Positions 10,301-18,069 are shown, counted from the first letter of the stretch. The stretch is DNA of 64,000 bases from Eisenbergiella tayi (GCF_001881565.1 NZ_MPDJ01000005.1:62001-126000); one strand, 5' to 3'. Numbers and translations: made by a program. The notes: generated by a model from the sequence alone, not told the origin.

Positions 10301-11241
10301 ACCTTGGTGCCGGCAACTGCCAGAAGCTCCCCTGTTGTGGTATCGATTACATCCTCAGCCAGTACTGCGCCGCGGATACGGTTTCTCAGCATAAGCTTTT
10401 TATTGAATTTATATCTGCCGACTTTGGCCAAATCATATCTTCTGGGGTCAAAGAACATGGCATTAATCAGGCTTTCCGCACTTTCCACGCTCAGAGGCTC
10501 GCCGGGACGGATCTTTTTATACAGCTCTAAAAGACCCTCCTGGTAATTCTCAGAAGTGTCTTTGGAAAAGCTTGCTTCTATCTTGGGTTCATCGCCGAAC
10601 AGCTCTCTTATTTCGTCATTGGTGCCTACGCCCAGAGCACGGATCAGAACGGTAATGGGAACCTTCCTGGTACGATCCACGCGGACATAAAATACATCAT
10701 TGGAATCTGTCTCGTATTCAAGCCAGGCTCCCCTGTTAGGAATTACGGTACAGCTGTAGAGCGTCTTACCAATTTTATCATGGCCGATTCCATAATAAAT
10801 TCCGGGTGAACGAACAAGCTGGCTGACAATGACACGCTCCGCACCATTTATAACAAAGGTTCCTGTCTCAGTCATCAAAGGCAGATCGCCCATGAAGATT
10901 TCATGTTCTGTAATCTCTTCTTTTTCTTTATTGTAAAGACGTACCTTAACTTTTAAAGGGGCCGCAAATGTAGCGTCTCTTTCTTTACATTTCTCGATAG
11001 AATACTTCACATCATCTTCGCACAGTTCGAAATCCACGAATTCCAGGCTTAAATGGCCACTGTAATCTTCTATTGGAGATATATCGTCAAAGACCTCTTT
11101 CAGGCCTTCATCGAGGAACCACTGATAGGAGTCCTTCTGGACTTCGATCAGGTTCGGCATCTCCAAAACTTCCTTCTGCCGTGAATAACTCATACGCATG
11201 TTCTTGCCGGTGGCAATTGGACGTATTCTGTTCTTTTCCAT
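7381..11241 (-). CDS. rpoB: DNA-directed RNA polymerase beta subunit
   Basis: 1286 residues beginning MEKNRIRP. A second ATG two codons earlier (11247) is too close to the GGGGTGA site, so the inner ATG is preferred. The rifampicin pocket reads SQLSQFMDQNNPLGELTHKR followed by RLSALGPGG, with the usual susceptible residues (Asp, His and Ser at the resistance hot spots). The C-terminus is acidic. It is driven by its own promoter in the rplL-rpoB gap and probably also by readthrough from rplJL. It forms the catalytic core with rpoC downstream. Confidence 0.98.
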   Translation of the reverse strand: MEKNRIRPIATGKNMRMSYSRQKEVLEMPNLIEVQKDSYQWFLDEGLKEVFDDISPIEDYSGHLSLEFVDFELCEDDVKYSIEKCKERDATFAAPLKVKVRLYNKEKEEITEHEIFMGDLPLMTETGTFVINGAERVIVSQLVRSPGIYYGIGHDKIGKTLYSCTVIPNRGAWLEYETDSNDVFYVRVDRTRKVPITVLIRALGVGTNDEIRELFGDEPKIEASFSKDTSENYQEGLLELYKKIRPGEPLSVESAESLINAMFFDPRRYDLAKVGRYKFNKKLMLRNRIRGAVLAEDVIDTTTGELLAVAGTKVTAELADTIQNCAVPFVYVQTEERNVKVLSSMMVDLTHYVDCNPRELGVTELVYYPVLAQILEEYSQDPEELAEAIRKNIHELIPKHITKEDILASINYNIHLEYGIGNDDDIDHLGNRRIRAVGELLQNQYRIGLSRMERVVRERMTTHDAEEISPQVLINIKPVQAAVKEFFGSSQLSQFMDQNNPLGELTHKRRLSALGPGGLSRDRAGFEVRDVHYSHYGRMCPIETPEGPNIGLINSLACYARINEYGFVEAPYRKIDKSDPANPRVTEDVVYMTADEEDNYHVAQANEALDAEGHFVRNSVSGRYREETQEYPKAMFDYMDVSPKMVFSVATALIPFLENDDANRALMGSNMQRQAVPLLTTEAPAVGTGMEVKAAVDSGVCVVAKKPGTIDYVSSNLIKMTCDDGEKLEFHLTKFARSNQSNCYNQRPIVFKGNHVSTGQVIADGPSTQEGELALGKNPLIGFMTWEGYNYEDAVLLSERLVQEDVYTSVHIEEYEAEARDTKLGPEEITRDVPGVGDDALKDLDDRGIIRIGAEVRAGDILVGKVTPKGETELTAEERLLRAIFGEKAREVRDTSLKVPHGEYGIVVDAKVFTRENGDELSPGVNQAVRIYIAQKRKISVGDKMAGRHGNKGVVSRVLPVEDMPYLPNGRPLDIVLNPLGVPSRMNIGQVLEIHLSLAAKALGFNVATPVFDGANENDIMDTLDLANDYVNLTWEEFEAKHKEELRPEVLQYLSLNRDHRELWKGVPISRDGKVRLRDGRTGEYFDSAVTIGHMHYLKLHHLVDDKIHARSTGPYSLVTQQPLGGKAQFGGQRFGEMEVWALEAYGAAYTLQEILTVKSDDVVGRVKTYEAIIKGENIPEPGIPESFKVLLKELQSLALDVKVLREDNTEVEIMETVDYGDTDYRYEIEGDSKGFDKVEKESLGELGYQAQEFDDESGELVTAEDEDTADDLEFDIDESFEEIID

Positions 11242-11429
11242 TGACATTTCACCCCGTTCTTATGATTTGTTTACCATTCGTTTCCGCAAAAGCACTGTAT
11301 GCGCCCCAGGGAAAAGCAAACGAATAGGCGTCTGCCGGCACCAACAGAACCCTCCGGCAGGCAGCTTGATATTAGTTTATCGGTTTTTCGCACAAAAATA
11401 GCATAACTTACCACAATAGTGCACTATCC

Positions 11430-11458
11430 ATTCTACTACAAGGAATTTGGGAAGTCAA
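11430..11458 (-). promoter_or_regulatory. rpoBC promoter
   Basis: On the minus strand TTGACT (11453-11458), a 17-bp spacer and TAGAAT (11430-11435) form a near-consensus sigma-A promoter. Transcription would start near 11423, leaving a leader of about 180 nt before rpoB in which I see no further structure. Confidence 0.75.
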
Positions 11459-11584
11459 CCAATATTTTTGTAAAATTGTGGATAACTTTGGAAATGAATT
11501 ACAATTCCGCCGGATTTTAACCCTCGCGGCAGTCGCCAAGGCCAAGCCAGCCTGGCTTTGGCACGTTGCCCGCGGGAATAAAAA

Positions 11585-11627
11585 GAAACCTCTGCCGCAC
11601 TGAATAGAACAGTTTGGCAAAGGTTTC
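11585..11627 (-). terminator. rplL-rpoB intergenic terminator or attenuator
   Basis: A 12-bp stem (11585-11596 with 11616-11627, one G-U pair) with a 19-nt loop is followed by TTTTTATT on the minus strand, 35 bp after rplL. It probably reduces transcription from rplJL into rpoBC, as is known at this junction in other bacteria. A second GC-rich hairpin lies at about 11536-11562, without a T run. Confidence 0.75.
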
Positions 11628-11661
11628 TGCTATGTCATTCCAAAGTCTGAAGCACTCCTGA

Positions 11662-12039
11662 TTATTTAAGAGTAACTTTAGCGCCTTCAGCTTCCAGTTT
11701 AGCCTTGATGTCTTCTGCATCATCTTTGGAAGCAGCTTCCTTAACAACCTTGGGAGCGCCGTCAACTACGTCTTTCGCTTCCTTCAGGCCGAGTCCGGTA
11801 ACTTCACGAACAACTTTGATAACCTTAACCTTGTTAGGGCCAACCTCTGTCAGCTCTACGTCAAACTCTGTCTTCTCTTCAGCTGCTTCAGCTGCGCCAG
11901 CGCCTGCTGCTGCAACAACAACACCTGCTGCTGCGGATACACCGAATTCTTCTTCACATGCTTTTACAAGATCGTTTAATTCTAATACAGTTAATTCTTT
12001 GATTGCATCAATGATTTCCTGAGTGGATAATTTAGCCAT
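11662..12039 (-). CDS. rplL: 50S ribosomal protein L7/L12
   Basis: 125 residues starting MAKLST. The ATG five codons upstream overlaps the GGAGG ribosome site and is rejected. The N-terminal dimerisation domain is followed by an Ala/Gly-rich hinge (about residues 37-55) and the conserved C-terminal factor-binding domain (EVGPNKVKVIKVVRE, GLGLKEAKDVVD). It forms the ribosomal stalk with L10, encoded 49 bp upstream in the same operon. Confidence 0.98.
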   Translation of the reverse strand: MAKLSTQEIIDAIKELTVLELNDLVKACEEEFGVSAAAGVVVAAAGAGAAEAAEEKTEFDVELTEVGPNKVKVIKVVREVTGLGLKEAKDVVDGAPKVVKEAASKDDAEDIKAKLEAEGAKVTLK

Positions 12040-12088
12040 TTTATTTACCTCCATTTAATTTGTAATTAATTTGCTTATCTGTTACGGA

Positions 12089-12655
12089 TTATTCAGCTGC
12101 GGGAGCTTCTTCTGCAGTCTCAGCCGCGGGAGCCTCTTCTGCTGCTGCTGCAGGTGCCTCACATGCGCCTGCGCCGCCTTTTTCAGCCAGCTGGTTCATG
12201 ACACGTGCAAAATTGGTGATAGGTGACTGAATGCTTCCAAGCAGCTTGGAGAGCAGTTCTTCTCTGGAAGGAATGAGGGAAATTGCAGCCATCCCCTGTG
12301 CGTCATATACAGTGCCTTCCACGACACCTGCTTTGATTTCAAGTTTGCTTGCAGTCTTTGCGAATTTTGCAAGTTCTCTGGCAGGTGCTGTAGCATCTGC
12401 GTTGGAAATCGCAATTGCGCTGGGTCCTTCCAGGAAAGGTGCCAGTGCTTCAAAGTCCGTTCCCTTGAAAGCAAAGTTCATCATTGTGTTCTTGTAAACT
12501 TTGTAGTTGATTCCTGCTTCACGAAGCTGTTTACGAAGAGCAGTATCCTGTTCTACGGTAAGTCCGCGGTAGTCAACCAGTACTACAGACTGTGCGTCCT
12601 TGATCGCTTCGGAAATCTCAGCAACTACAGGTGCTTTAAGTTCAACTTTTGCCAT
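12089..12655 (-). CDS. rplJ: 50S ribosomal protein L10
   Basis: 188 residues; the N-terminal rRNA-binding domain (DAQSVVLVDYRGLTVEQ, YKVYKNTMMNFA) is intact. The C-terminus carries an Ala/Glu-rich tail of about 28 residues, longer than in many homologues. TAAGGAGG precedes the ATG at ideal spacing. L10 anchors L7/L12 dimers to the ribosome and is expected to repress its own operon by binding the leader just upstream. Confidence 0.98.
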   Translation of the reverse strand: MAKVELKAPVVAEISEAIKDAQSVVLVDYRGLTVEQDTALRKQLREAGINYKVYKNTMMNFAFKGTDFEALAPFLEGPSAIAISNADATAPARELAKFAKTASKLEIKAGVVEGTVYDAQGMAAISLIPSREELLSKLLGSIQSPITNFARVMNQLAEKGGAGACEAPAAAAEEAPAAETAEEAPAAE

Positions 12656-12749
12656 TTCTTTACCTCCTTATAGATTTTTCTGAAAACGAGTTCAGTGCCG
12701 AAAAGGAGTAAACGCCGCTGCGGCCGGAAGCCCTGAGGCTTCAGCCTGA

Positions 12750-12892
12750 TATAAAAAACCTCCCTGTGAAGCCACAGAGAGGATAAGTTACGTAAATCTG
12801 CGTTAAAAACGTTAACTCTTTTCCTCGGCAGGCGTTCGTTCCTTATACCGGGCTACCGGTACCTGCTGTCTTCGGCTTGGTCAATTAAGACC
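12750..12892 (-). ncRNA. ribosomal protein L10 leader with terminator
   Basis: On the minus strand the transcript start is followed by the conserved L10-binding shape: GCAGGTACC paired with a later GCCTGCCGAGG around an inner stem. This ends in an intrinsic terminator (stem 12759-12768 with 12773-12782, then TTTTTTAT). The order of binding site, terminator and rplJ matches the Rfam L10 leader of Firmicutes, where free L10 promotes termination. The remaining 90 nt to rplJ show no further element. Confidence 0.85.
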
Positions 12893-12898
12893 TTACTC

Positions 12899-12927
12899 AG
12901 ACTATCATAAAACATTTTTCTTGTCAA
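12899..12927 (-). promoter_or_regulatory. rplJL promoter
   Basis: A perfect -35 TTGACA (12922-12927) and TAGTCT (12899-12904) are separated by 17 bp on the minus strand. The predicted start near 12892 coincides with the 5' end of the L10 leader. Confidence 0.7.
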
Positions 12928-12969
12928 TGCTTTTTTTTATTCTTCCGGCTTTCTTCCGGCTTTCTGCGG

Positions 12970-13259
12970 CATTTCAGCCCCACTCCGCCCGTTGAGCCTG
13001 TCTTTTCGGCCCGGGACTTCCTTCTCTTTGCTGCCGGCTCCGGCCATGCAGAGGATCCTGTAAGGGGCGTATAAACTCGCCGGTCCTTAGGCTGCGTTCT
13101 TTGCAGCCTTAGTACCGCTGCGTGTTTATCCGAGCGAGAGCAAAAACGACTAAAAGTCGTTTCCCCTCTAAGGACCTCTGCATGGCCGGAGCCGGCAGCA
13201 AAGAGAAGGAAGTCCCGGGCCGAAAAGACAGGCTCAACGGGCGGAGTGGGGCTGAAATG
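12970..13259. repeat. private-arm palindromic element, copy 1 (core on minus strand)
   Basis: Arms 12970-13054 and 13175-13259 are an exact 85-bp inverted repeat enclosing a 120-bp core. Read on the minus strand, the core holds GCAGCGGTACTAA, a GGCTGC/GCAGCC stem (13103-13108 with 13090-13095) with a 7-nt loop, and TAAGGACCGGCG, all shared with copies 2 and 3. The extra length is on the leading side and includes a small AACGAC/GTCGTT hairpin. The right arm ends one base before the stop codon of the 13260-15161 gene; the left end is 42 bp from the rplJ -35 box. No reading frame in it looks coding. Confidence 0.9.
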
Positions 13260-15161
13260 TTACTGTTTTGTAACAGGTTTATCCATAGACAGGCCTGTGG
13301 CCTTCCCGAATTGGCGCGCCCATTCCGGGGTACGGTAAAAAACAAGCGCTCCCTGACCGTTATCCCCCGTGACATAAAAACGCTCCTGGGTATCCGTCTG
13401 TTCCAGAATACTGTTCAGCACACCCAGGATATCCCCGTCGATCCAGTCATACTGCATATCCATTGCCCAACTGTATGTCTGCCCATCCAGCTGAAAAGCA
13501 ACGTTCACGCTGCCGGTCCCTTTTTCCCAGTCCACCTTATCCGTATCTTCCCTTATATCCTCTATACCGTCAAGAGGGCTTCCCGGCGCCAGTGCCAGCA
13601 TTCCCTCCAAAACCTCAATATAATCGGTACTGATATCCCAGCCCTCAAAATCAAACCAGAACAGTTCCTGTGAATAGCCGTCAATATTCCAGTCTTCATC
13701 ATAGGAGGGCGCGCCCATGCCGCTCAGAAGCCATGTATAAGGATAGCCTTCCACATATGCACGCATCCTCTGTTCTTCCATAACGGAACGGGCAGACTCC
13801 ACCGTTTCCTCCGGCACTTCCAGCCCCATGGATGAAAGTACTTTTACCTGCGTATCCAAAGGCACATATTCCGGATAATCTTCCGGCCGGAATTCCTCTT
13901 CCCAGCCCGGAACTGTTTCATATACGGGGTTTTCCAGGCTTTCCCGGATCAGGCGCGTATTTCTGTACAGCACGAACCCGGCAGCGCCCAGCACCACAAG
14001 CAGCATCAGGATACCGATCACTATGCCGAGCACCCAGCCCGGCCAGTATTTTGCGCGTTTCCCCGGGGTATAGACAAGGCCTTTGCTGCCGCACAGGGCG
14101 CACATGTCGGCCGCCTGCCCGGCGCTCACCATGTTTTCCTTAGGAATAGGAATGAACTGTGTCCGGTTCCTTTTAAACAGGAAAAACAAATATTCCGTTT
14201 CCACAACCCAGCCGAAATCCTCCCAGGGCAGAAAGCTCTTGCTTCCGCTCCCAATCCTCTCAATAATGCCGTCTTCCATCAATTCGATTTCCCACGGGCC
14301 ATAAATATCATTCTGCACATCTCCCGCCTTGAGGCGGCGGCGTATGCCCTGTTCCGGATTTCCCTTCCATTTTACCAAATTTGCGGAAAACAGAAGCACA
14401 AACAATATGACCGGAAACCATGCGTTAGGGTCGTCGGTAAAGAGATACCAGCACAGCGTTCCCACAATAAAAATTACGGCATATATTCCTGTCACCAGCA
14501 TCTGGCTGCGGGGAAATCCAAGGGTTCCCCCGTTAATCACCCCTATGGCCTCCCTGTATATCCATATCCATTTTTCCTGTTCCATAAAAAAGGAAAAACG
14601 AAACGTACCCGGCTGCTCCCCGGAAGACGCTGTTTGCTGTCCCGGATCCATTGCCTGTGTCTCTCTTCCCATGGCATCCGGAAAAGGTGCATAATTGGCA
14701 GGATTACGGATCAGATTCAGAAACGCTTCCAGCTCCTGCTCATTTTCAAACACCCGCAGCGGCATGGGATACCATGCAAAACGTTTTTTGGCCTGGGGAT
14801 ATCCCAGCATGAGTATATTTCTTGTTTTCCGGATTGCGGTAATTCGGCTGCACGGTATTTCGGAGTAGCCGAATGCGCTGCATTTAAGCATCCCATCCTC
14901 CACCCACATGATGCGCCTTTCCAACAAATGTTCTTTTTTCAGGAAACGGCATGTGCGCACCACATCAAAAGCAACTGCTGAAAGCAAAAAAATCAGCAGG
15001 ACAATGCTGAACACCGGGACGATTAAGAAATCCACCGCACAAAGGATAAGCAGAATCAGCCACAGGGAAGGACGTTTGCAGTATACATCTGCCACCGCCC
15101 GGAAGCTGAATTCACGTAATTCTTTTTCCGTAAAATGAAAAGTATATTTTGACTGTTCCAT
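13260..15161 (-). CDS. membrane protein with two YcxB-like domains
   Basis: 633 residues. The N-terminal part has a membrane hairpin (about 32-65) followed by a YcxB-like strand-rich domain (CSAFGYSEIPCSRITAIRKT). The arrangement repeats: hydrophobic pair near 245-285, then a second YcxB-like domain (IYGPWEIELMEDGIIERIG, PWEDFGWVVETEYLFFLF). A further membrane segment near 375-398 leads to a 235-residue external domain I do not recognise, rich in acidic and aromatic residues. YcxB domains have no known function. It is downstream of a 380-residue membrane protein and may share its unit. Its stop codon abuts repeat copy 1, and no separate terminator is visible. Confidence 0.7.
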   Translation of the reverse strand: MEQSKYTFHFTEKELREFSFRAVADVYCKRPSLWLILLILCAVDFLIVPVFSIVLLIFLLSAVAFDVVRTCRFLKKEHLLERRIMWVEDGMLKCSAFGYSEIPCSRITAIRKTRNILMLGYPQAKKRFAWYPMPLRVFENEQELEAFLNLIRNPANYAPFPDAMGRETQAMDPGQQTASSGEQPGTFRFSFFMEQEKWIWIYREAIGVINGGTLGFPRSQMLVTGIYAVIFIVGTLCWYLFTDDPNAWFPVILFVLLFSANLVKWKGNPEQGIRRRLKAGDVQNDIYGPWEIELMEDGIIERIGSGSKSFLPWEDFGWVVETEYLFFLFKRNRTQFIPIPKENMVSAGQAADMCALCGSKGLVYTPGKRAKYWPGWVLGIVIGILMLLVVLGAAGFVLYRNTRLIRESLENPVYETVPGWEEEFRPEDYPEYVPLDTQVKVLSSMGLEVPEETVESARSVMEEQRMRAYVEGYPYTWLLSGMGAPSYDEDWNIDGYSQELFWFDFEGWDISTDYIEVLEGMLALAPGSPLDGIEDIREDTDKVDWEKGTGSVNVAFQLDGQTYSWAMDMQYDWIDGDILGVLNSILEQTDTQERFYVTGDNGQGALVFYRTPEWARQFGKATGLSMDKPVTKQ

Positions 15162-15181
15162 ATGCTGTCCTCATGAAAAGC

Positions 15182-15206
15182 GGCGGGTGGAGTCATTCCA
15201 CCCGCC
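15182..15206 (-). terminator. hairpin after the 380-residue membrane protein
   Basis: A perfect 10-bp GC-rich stem (15182-15191 with 15197-15206) and 5-nt loop is followed on the minus strand by GCTTTTCAT. The T run is short, so termination may be partial, with readthrough into the YcxB-like gene. Confidence 0.6.
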
Positions 15207-15273
15207 GACAGAACCCCGGCGCGGCCGCCGGACAGACACTCCTGTATGTCCGCTGTGCCGCCGCCCGTAAGTA

Positions 15274-16416
15274 TTAATAACTGCTGTCACCGCCATCGCG
15301 GAAATAAGGATCCGCCTGTTCCATATTTTTAGCCGGATTATACTTGATATTCAGGAACTGGTCATAATTTTTCTGATAGCAGGTTTCCAGCTCTTTGCTA
15401 TAGCCGATAACCATTTGAGGCTGCTCTTCTCCATAGAACTTAAGCGCCTCCTGGGTATGTGATTCAGAAAGATTAATTGCAAAAATTTTCCTTGCTGTCG
15501 TATAAAGCTTCATCTGGCTTACACTGTTTCTTCCGGTCCGTCTGTAATAATATCCCCATACCAATTCGCTGTTCGGCAGAATCTTCGCCTTGGGGCCGTC
15601 CATATACACCGTCCATTTTCTTCCTACCCACAGACTGTTCCCAACGGGATGGGCCTGGGAGAAATCCGACTCAATCGCGGCTATGGATACCAGGGAATTA
15701 TCCCTCAGGTATGCATTGATGGAAGAAGCATAGCTGCTGTTAAAATAGTTTATTATATTGTAGATAAAGTAAATAAGGAATGCAAGCGCCGCCGCCATGC
15801 AGACCCAGAAAAAGCTTACCGCCTGTCCGCCGATTTTGGCCGTATCCACAGTATAAAGGTAAATTACATCATATTCACTTTCTTCCACGCCCATTTCATC
15901 CAGCGTTTCCTTATAGTATCTTTCCAGCTGTGAGCTGAGTCTCGTCCAGGTACCGGTAACCGTGGTTGTCTCCGGAGGCGCTACCGTCCCGGTTTCATCA
16001 AACCAGTAATCCCAGGTCTTATCGATCTTTTTATTAAGATCGGACTGCATATTCTTATTCATGTAAATACTGTAATAATACCAGATGGAAGCATTCTGCT
16101 CATAATCATCAAATGAATTGAACACAATATAGCTGTTGCCGTCTATCCTGGTGCTTTTGCTTCCCGATGAGGTATTTGTGGTTGTGGTGCTGTGTTCCAC
16201 ATAATCCGTAAGGTAATTTTCCACATCAATGGTAACGTATTTCCCTTCATAAGCATCCGGAGATGATGTAAGGTCAAGTTTTGTCGGTCCGGTGATCACA
16301 TCAAAAATTGCAAATTTAGTCAAAGCCAGCAGACCAATTACAACGATTATGGATACTATCGCTCTGGTAAGCCGTGATTTTCCGGATTTTTTCTTCAATG
16401 TCTCCAGCATATTCAT
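15274..16416 (-). CDS. uncharacterised two-span membrane protein
   Basis: 380 residues with membrane segments near 19-41 and 199-226. The roughly 155-residue loop between them is polar, rich in Ser, Thr and Tyr (TTTTNTSSGSKST) and probably external. The C-terminal 150 residues are cytosolic-looking (WVGRKWTVYMDGPKAKILPNSELVWG). I do not recognise the family with certainty. It starts 32 bp after the CapA-like gene stop, so the two are probably cotranscribed. The next gene also encodes a membrane protein, which hints at a shared envelope role. Confidence 0.6.
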   Translation of the reverse strand: MNMLETLKKKSGKSRLTRAIVSIIVVIGLLALTKFAIFDVITGPTKLDLTSSPDAYEGKYVTIDVENYLTDYVEHSTTTTNTSSGSKSTRIDGNSYIVFNSFDDYEQNASIWYYYSIYMNKNMQSDLNKKIDKTWDYWFDETGTVAPPETTTVTGTWTRLSSQLERYYKETLDEMGVEESEYDVIYLYTVDTAKIGGQAVSFFWVCMAAALAFLIYFIYNIINYFNSSYASSINAYLRDNSLVSIAAIESDFSQAHPVGNSLWVGRKWTVYMDGPKAKILPNSELVWGYYYRRTGRNSVSQMKLYTTARKIFAINLSESHTQEALKFYGEEQPQMVIGYSKELETCYQKNYDQFLNIKYNPAKNMEQADPYFRDGGDSSY

Positions 16417-16448
16417 TTCTCCCCTCGTATCTGTTGTTTTTTATGTAA

Positions 16449-17705
16449 TTAGGGTTTGGTCACAAACCCGTTTCCGTCAATCAAAACCTCCGGAGAAAGG
16501 CTCTGCATATAACGGATTACCCTGTCTTTTTCACTGCCGGCAAGCAGGGAGGTATAACAATCCTTCTGAAGTGCCGGAATGAACTGAAAGTTCTTCAGTG
16601 CTCCGCTTTCACTGTCAAGTGTAACCTTAACCAGGCAGGTGTCCAGTGTTTTGGAGTTAAACAGGAAATTTCCCAGGCTGTAAATTACGGGAGTTTCCCC
16701 GTAATAAGTGATCCCCTGCAGCACATGGGGATGGTCTCCGATGATTAAATCAGCTCCCGCCGCGGCTATCTTGGGCGCCTGTTCCTTTTGGGCCCAGTCA
16801 AGCTCTGAGGTGCTTTCCGTTCCCCAATGGATATAAACCACCACGAAATCGTTTTCTGCCTTCGCCCTTGTAACTTCTTCAAGCAGCATATCCACGTTCC
16901 GGCAGCGGAATACTCCGGGCGAGTTCTCCGTCGCCCCTTTGGTATCCGGATTATCCACCCGCTCTATCTGCGTTGCGGAAAGGAACGCGATCTTCACATC
17001 GCCTGCTATAAAGGAAACAGGCTTTACGGCTTCTTCCAGGTTCCTGCCGGCCCCCACATAGGGCATGCCTATGGATTGCAGCGTATCCAGCGTATCCGTG
17101 AGGGATACCTCTCCATAGTCATAGGAATGATTATTGGCAAGAGATACCAGATCCGCACCCATATCAATCAGATATGACGCATAAGCCGGATCCGCCCGGA
17201 AGGTAAATGTCTTACCCGGGGTCGGGCTTCCCCTTTTCGTATAGGTAAACTCATTATTTACCATAAAAATATCCGCTCCGCGCATCTGCTCTAAAAGCTC
17301 CGGGGCAATACTGCCGTCTATCCCTTTTCCCCTGCTTTTCATCTTAGCCATAACAGCATAGCCGTCGTCGAACAGAATGTCACCGGCAAATACAAGCGAG
17401 ATCTCACCCTCCGCCGATGGGGTTACTGCATAAATATTCTGCGCCGCCATCGCATCGGGATCAGCCAGGATATCCGCATACTTCCCGGTATCTTCCTTCA
17501 CATCCTCCGCCGCTTCTGCTGTTTCCCCATTAAAAAAGGAGATAACCTCCCCTTCCACGGAGACAGCCGCCAAAGCTATCCCTTCGTTTCCCAGAAAAGC
17601 CCAGCTGACAAGAAGCACCGCGCTGCCAAGCGAGATTGTAATGATCAGCGTCAGAAAAAAAATACTGAATCTGCCTGTTTTTTTCTTTTTTTTCCGCACT
17701 GCCAA
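16449..17705 (-). CDS. CapA-family metallophosphatase-like protein
   Basis: 418 residues. The start is TTG, since GGGAGG lies seven bases upstream and no ATG is available. A basic N-terminus and one membrane segment (about 13-36) make it a membrane-anchored external protein. The CapA domain (about 98-345) shows LVFAGDILFDDGY, VNNEFTYTKRG, LVSLANNHSYDYG, YIHWGTE, GDHPHVLQGI and YSLGNFLFN, the metal-binding and fold motifs of the PgsA/CapA family. CapA proteins take part in poly-gamma-glutamate capsule export, but lone copies like this without capB/capC occur widely and their substrate is unknown. Confidence 0.85.
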   Translation of the reverse strand: MAVRKKKKKTGRFSIFFLTLIITISLGSAVLLVSWAFLGNEGIALAAVSVEGEVISFFNGETAEAAEDVKEDTGKYADILADPDAMAAQNIYAVTPSAEGEISLVFAGDILFDDGYAVMAKMKSRGKGIDGSIAPELLEQMRGADIFMVNNEFTYTKRGSPTPGKTFTFRADPAYASYLIDMGADLVSLANNHSYDYGEVSLTDTLDTLQSIGMPYVGAGRNLEEAVKPVSFIAGDVKIAFLSATQIERVDNPDTKGATENSPGVFRCRNVDMLLEEVTRAKAENDFVVVYIHWGTESTSELDWAQKEQAPKIAAAGADLIIGDHPHVLQGITYYGETPVIYSLGNFLFNSKTLDTCLVKVTLDSESGALKNFQFIPALQKDCYTSLLAGSEKDRVIRYMQSLSPEVLIDGNGFVTKP

Positions 17706-17748
17706 ACCGTTTCCTCCCGCTCTCTTTCCCGGATATTTTTATACTCCT

Positions 17749-17777
17749 ATTATCAGGGCTAATCTTCATTCCGTCAA
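17749..17777 (-). promoter_or_regulatory. promoter of the CapA-family gene
   Basis: TTGACG (17772-17777), a 17-bp spacer and GATAAT (17749-17754) on the minus strand, with the start near 17742. The outer edge of repeat copy 2 begins 23 bp upstream of the -35 box. Confidence 0.7.
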
Positions 17778-17799
17778 GTCCATACCTGTAATAGTATTT

Positions 17800-18069
17800 G
17801 TATAATTTCAATTTCTGCCTGTGCCGTACTTCCTGGCTGCCGACCTGCTTCCCGCTGTGGATTCCCTTCCGGTGAGTCTATGAACCCTGCGCAGGCACGT
17901 TCTCACTCTGCCAAAAACGCAGCGGTACTAAGATTGCACAGGACGCAATCTAAGGACCGGCGTTTTTAGAAGGCCTTTGCAGGGTTCATAGACTCACCGG
18001 AAGGGAATCCACAGCGGGAAGCAGGTCGGCAGCCAGGAAGTACGGCACAGGCGGAAATTGAAATTATAC
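17800..18069. repeat. private-arm palindromic element, copy 2 (core on plus strand)
   Basis: Arms 17800-17890 and 17979-18069 are 91 bp each and complementary with a single mismatch. The core (17891-17978, 88 bp) aligns without gaps to the copy 3 core. It carries GCAGCGGTACTAA, a GATTGC/GCAATC stem (17932-17937 with 17945-17950), TAAGGACCGGCG, and an outer helix AAAAACGC/GCGTTTTT. The arm sequence shows no likeness by eye to the arms of copies 1 or 3. It sits between the rplA terminator and the CapA-gene promoter, with no transposase nearby. Confidence 0.92.

Noticed and set aside
8977..10530. 517-codon open frame on the plus strand
   Set aside because: Shadow of rpoB; its composition (His- and Gln-rich) is that of a reversed gene.
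12970..13259. Possible insertion sequence or MITE
   Set aside because: No transposase, no direct target duplication seen, and the terminal arms differ between copies, so it does not fit a standard MITE.
13109..13375. Small frames within repeat copy 1
   Set aside because: They translate the inverted arms and the end of a real gene in the wrong frame, with no homology or ribosome site.
17530..17811. 93-codon minus-strand frame overlapping the CapA gene start
   Set aside because: It overlaps a well-supported gene, has no ribosome site and runs into the palindromic arm of copy 2.
17891..17978. Core as hammerhead, twister, T-box, tRNA-like or known riboswitch
   Set aside because: None of the diagnostic sequences of these classes is present; only GCAGCGGTACTAA and TAAGGACCGGCG recur.
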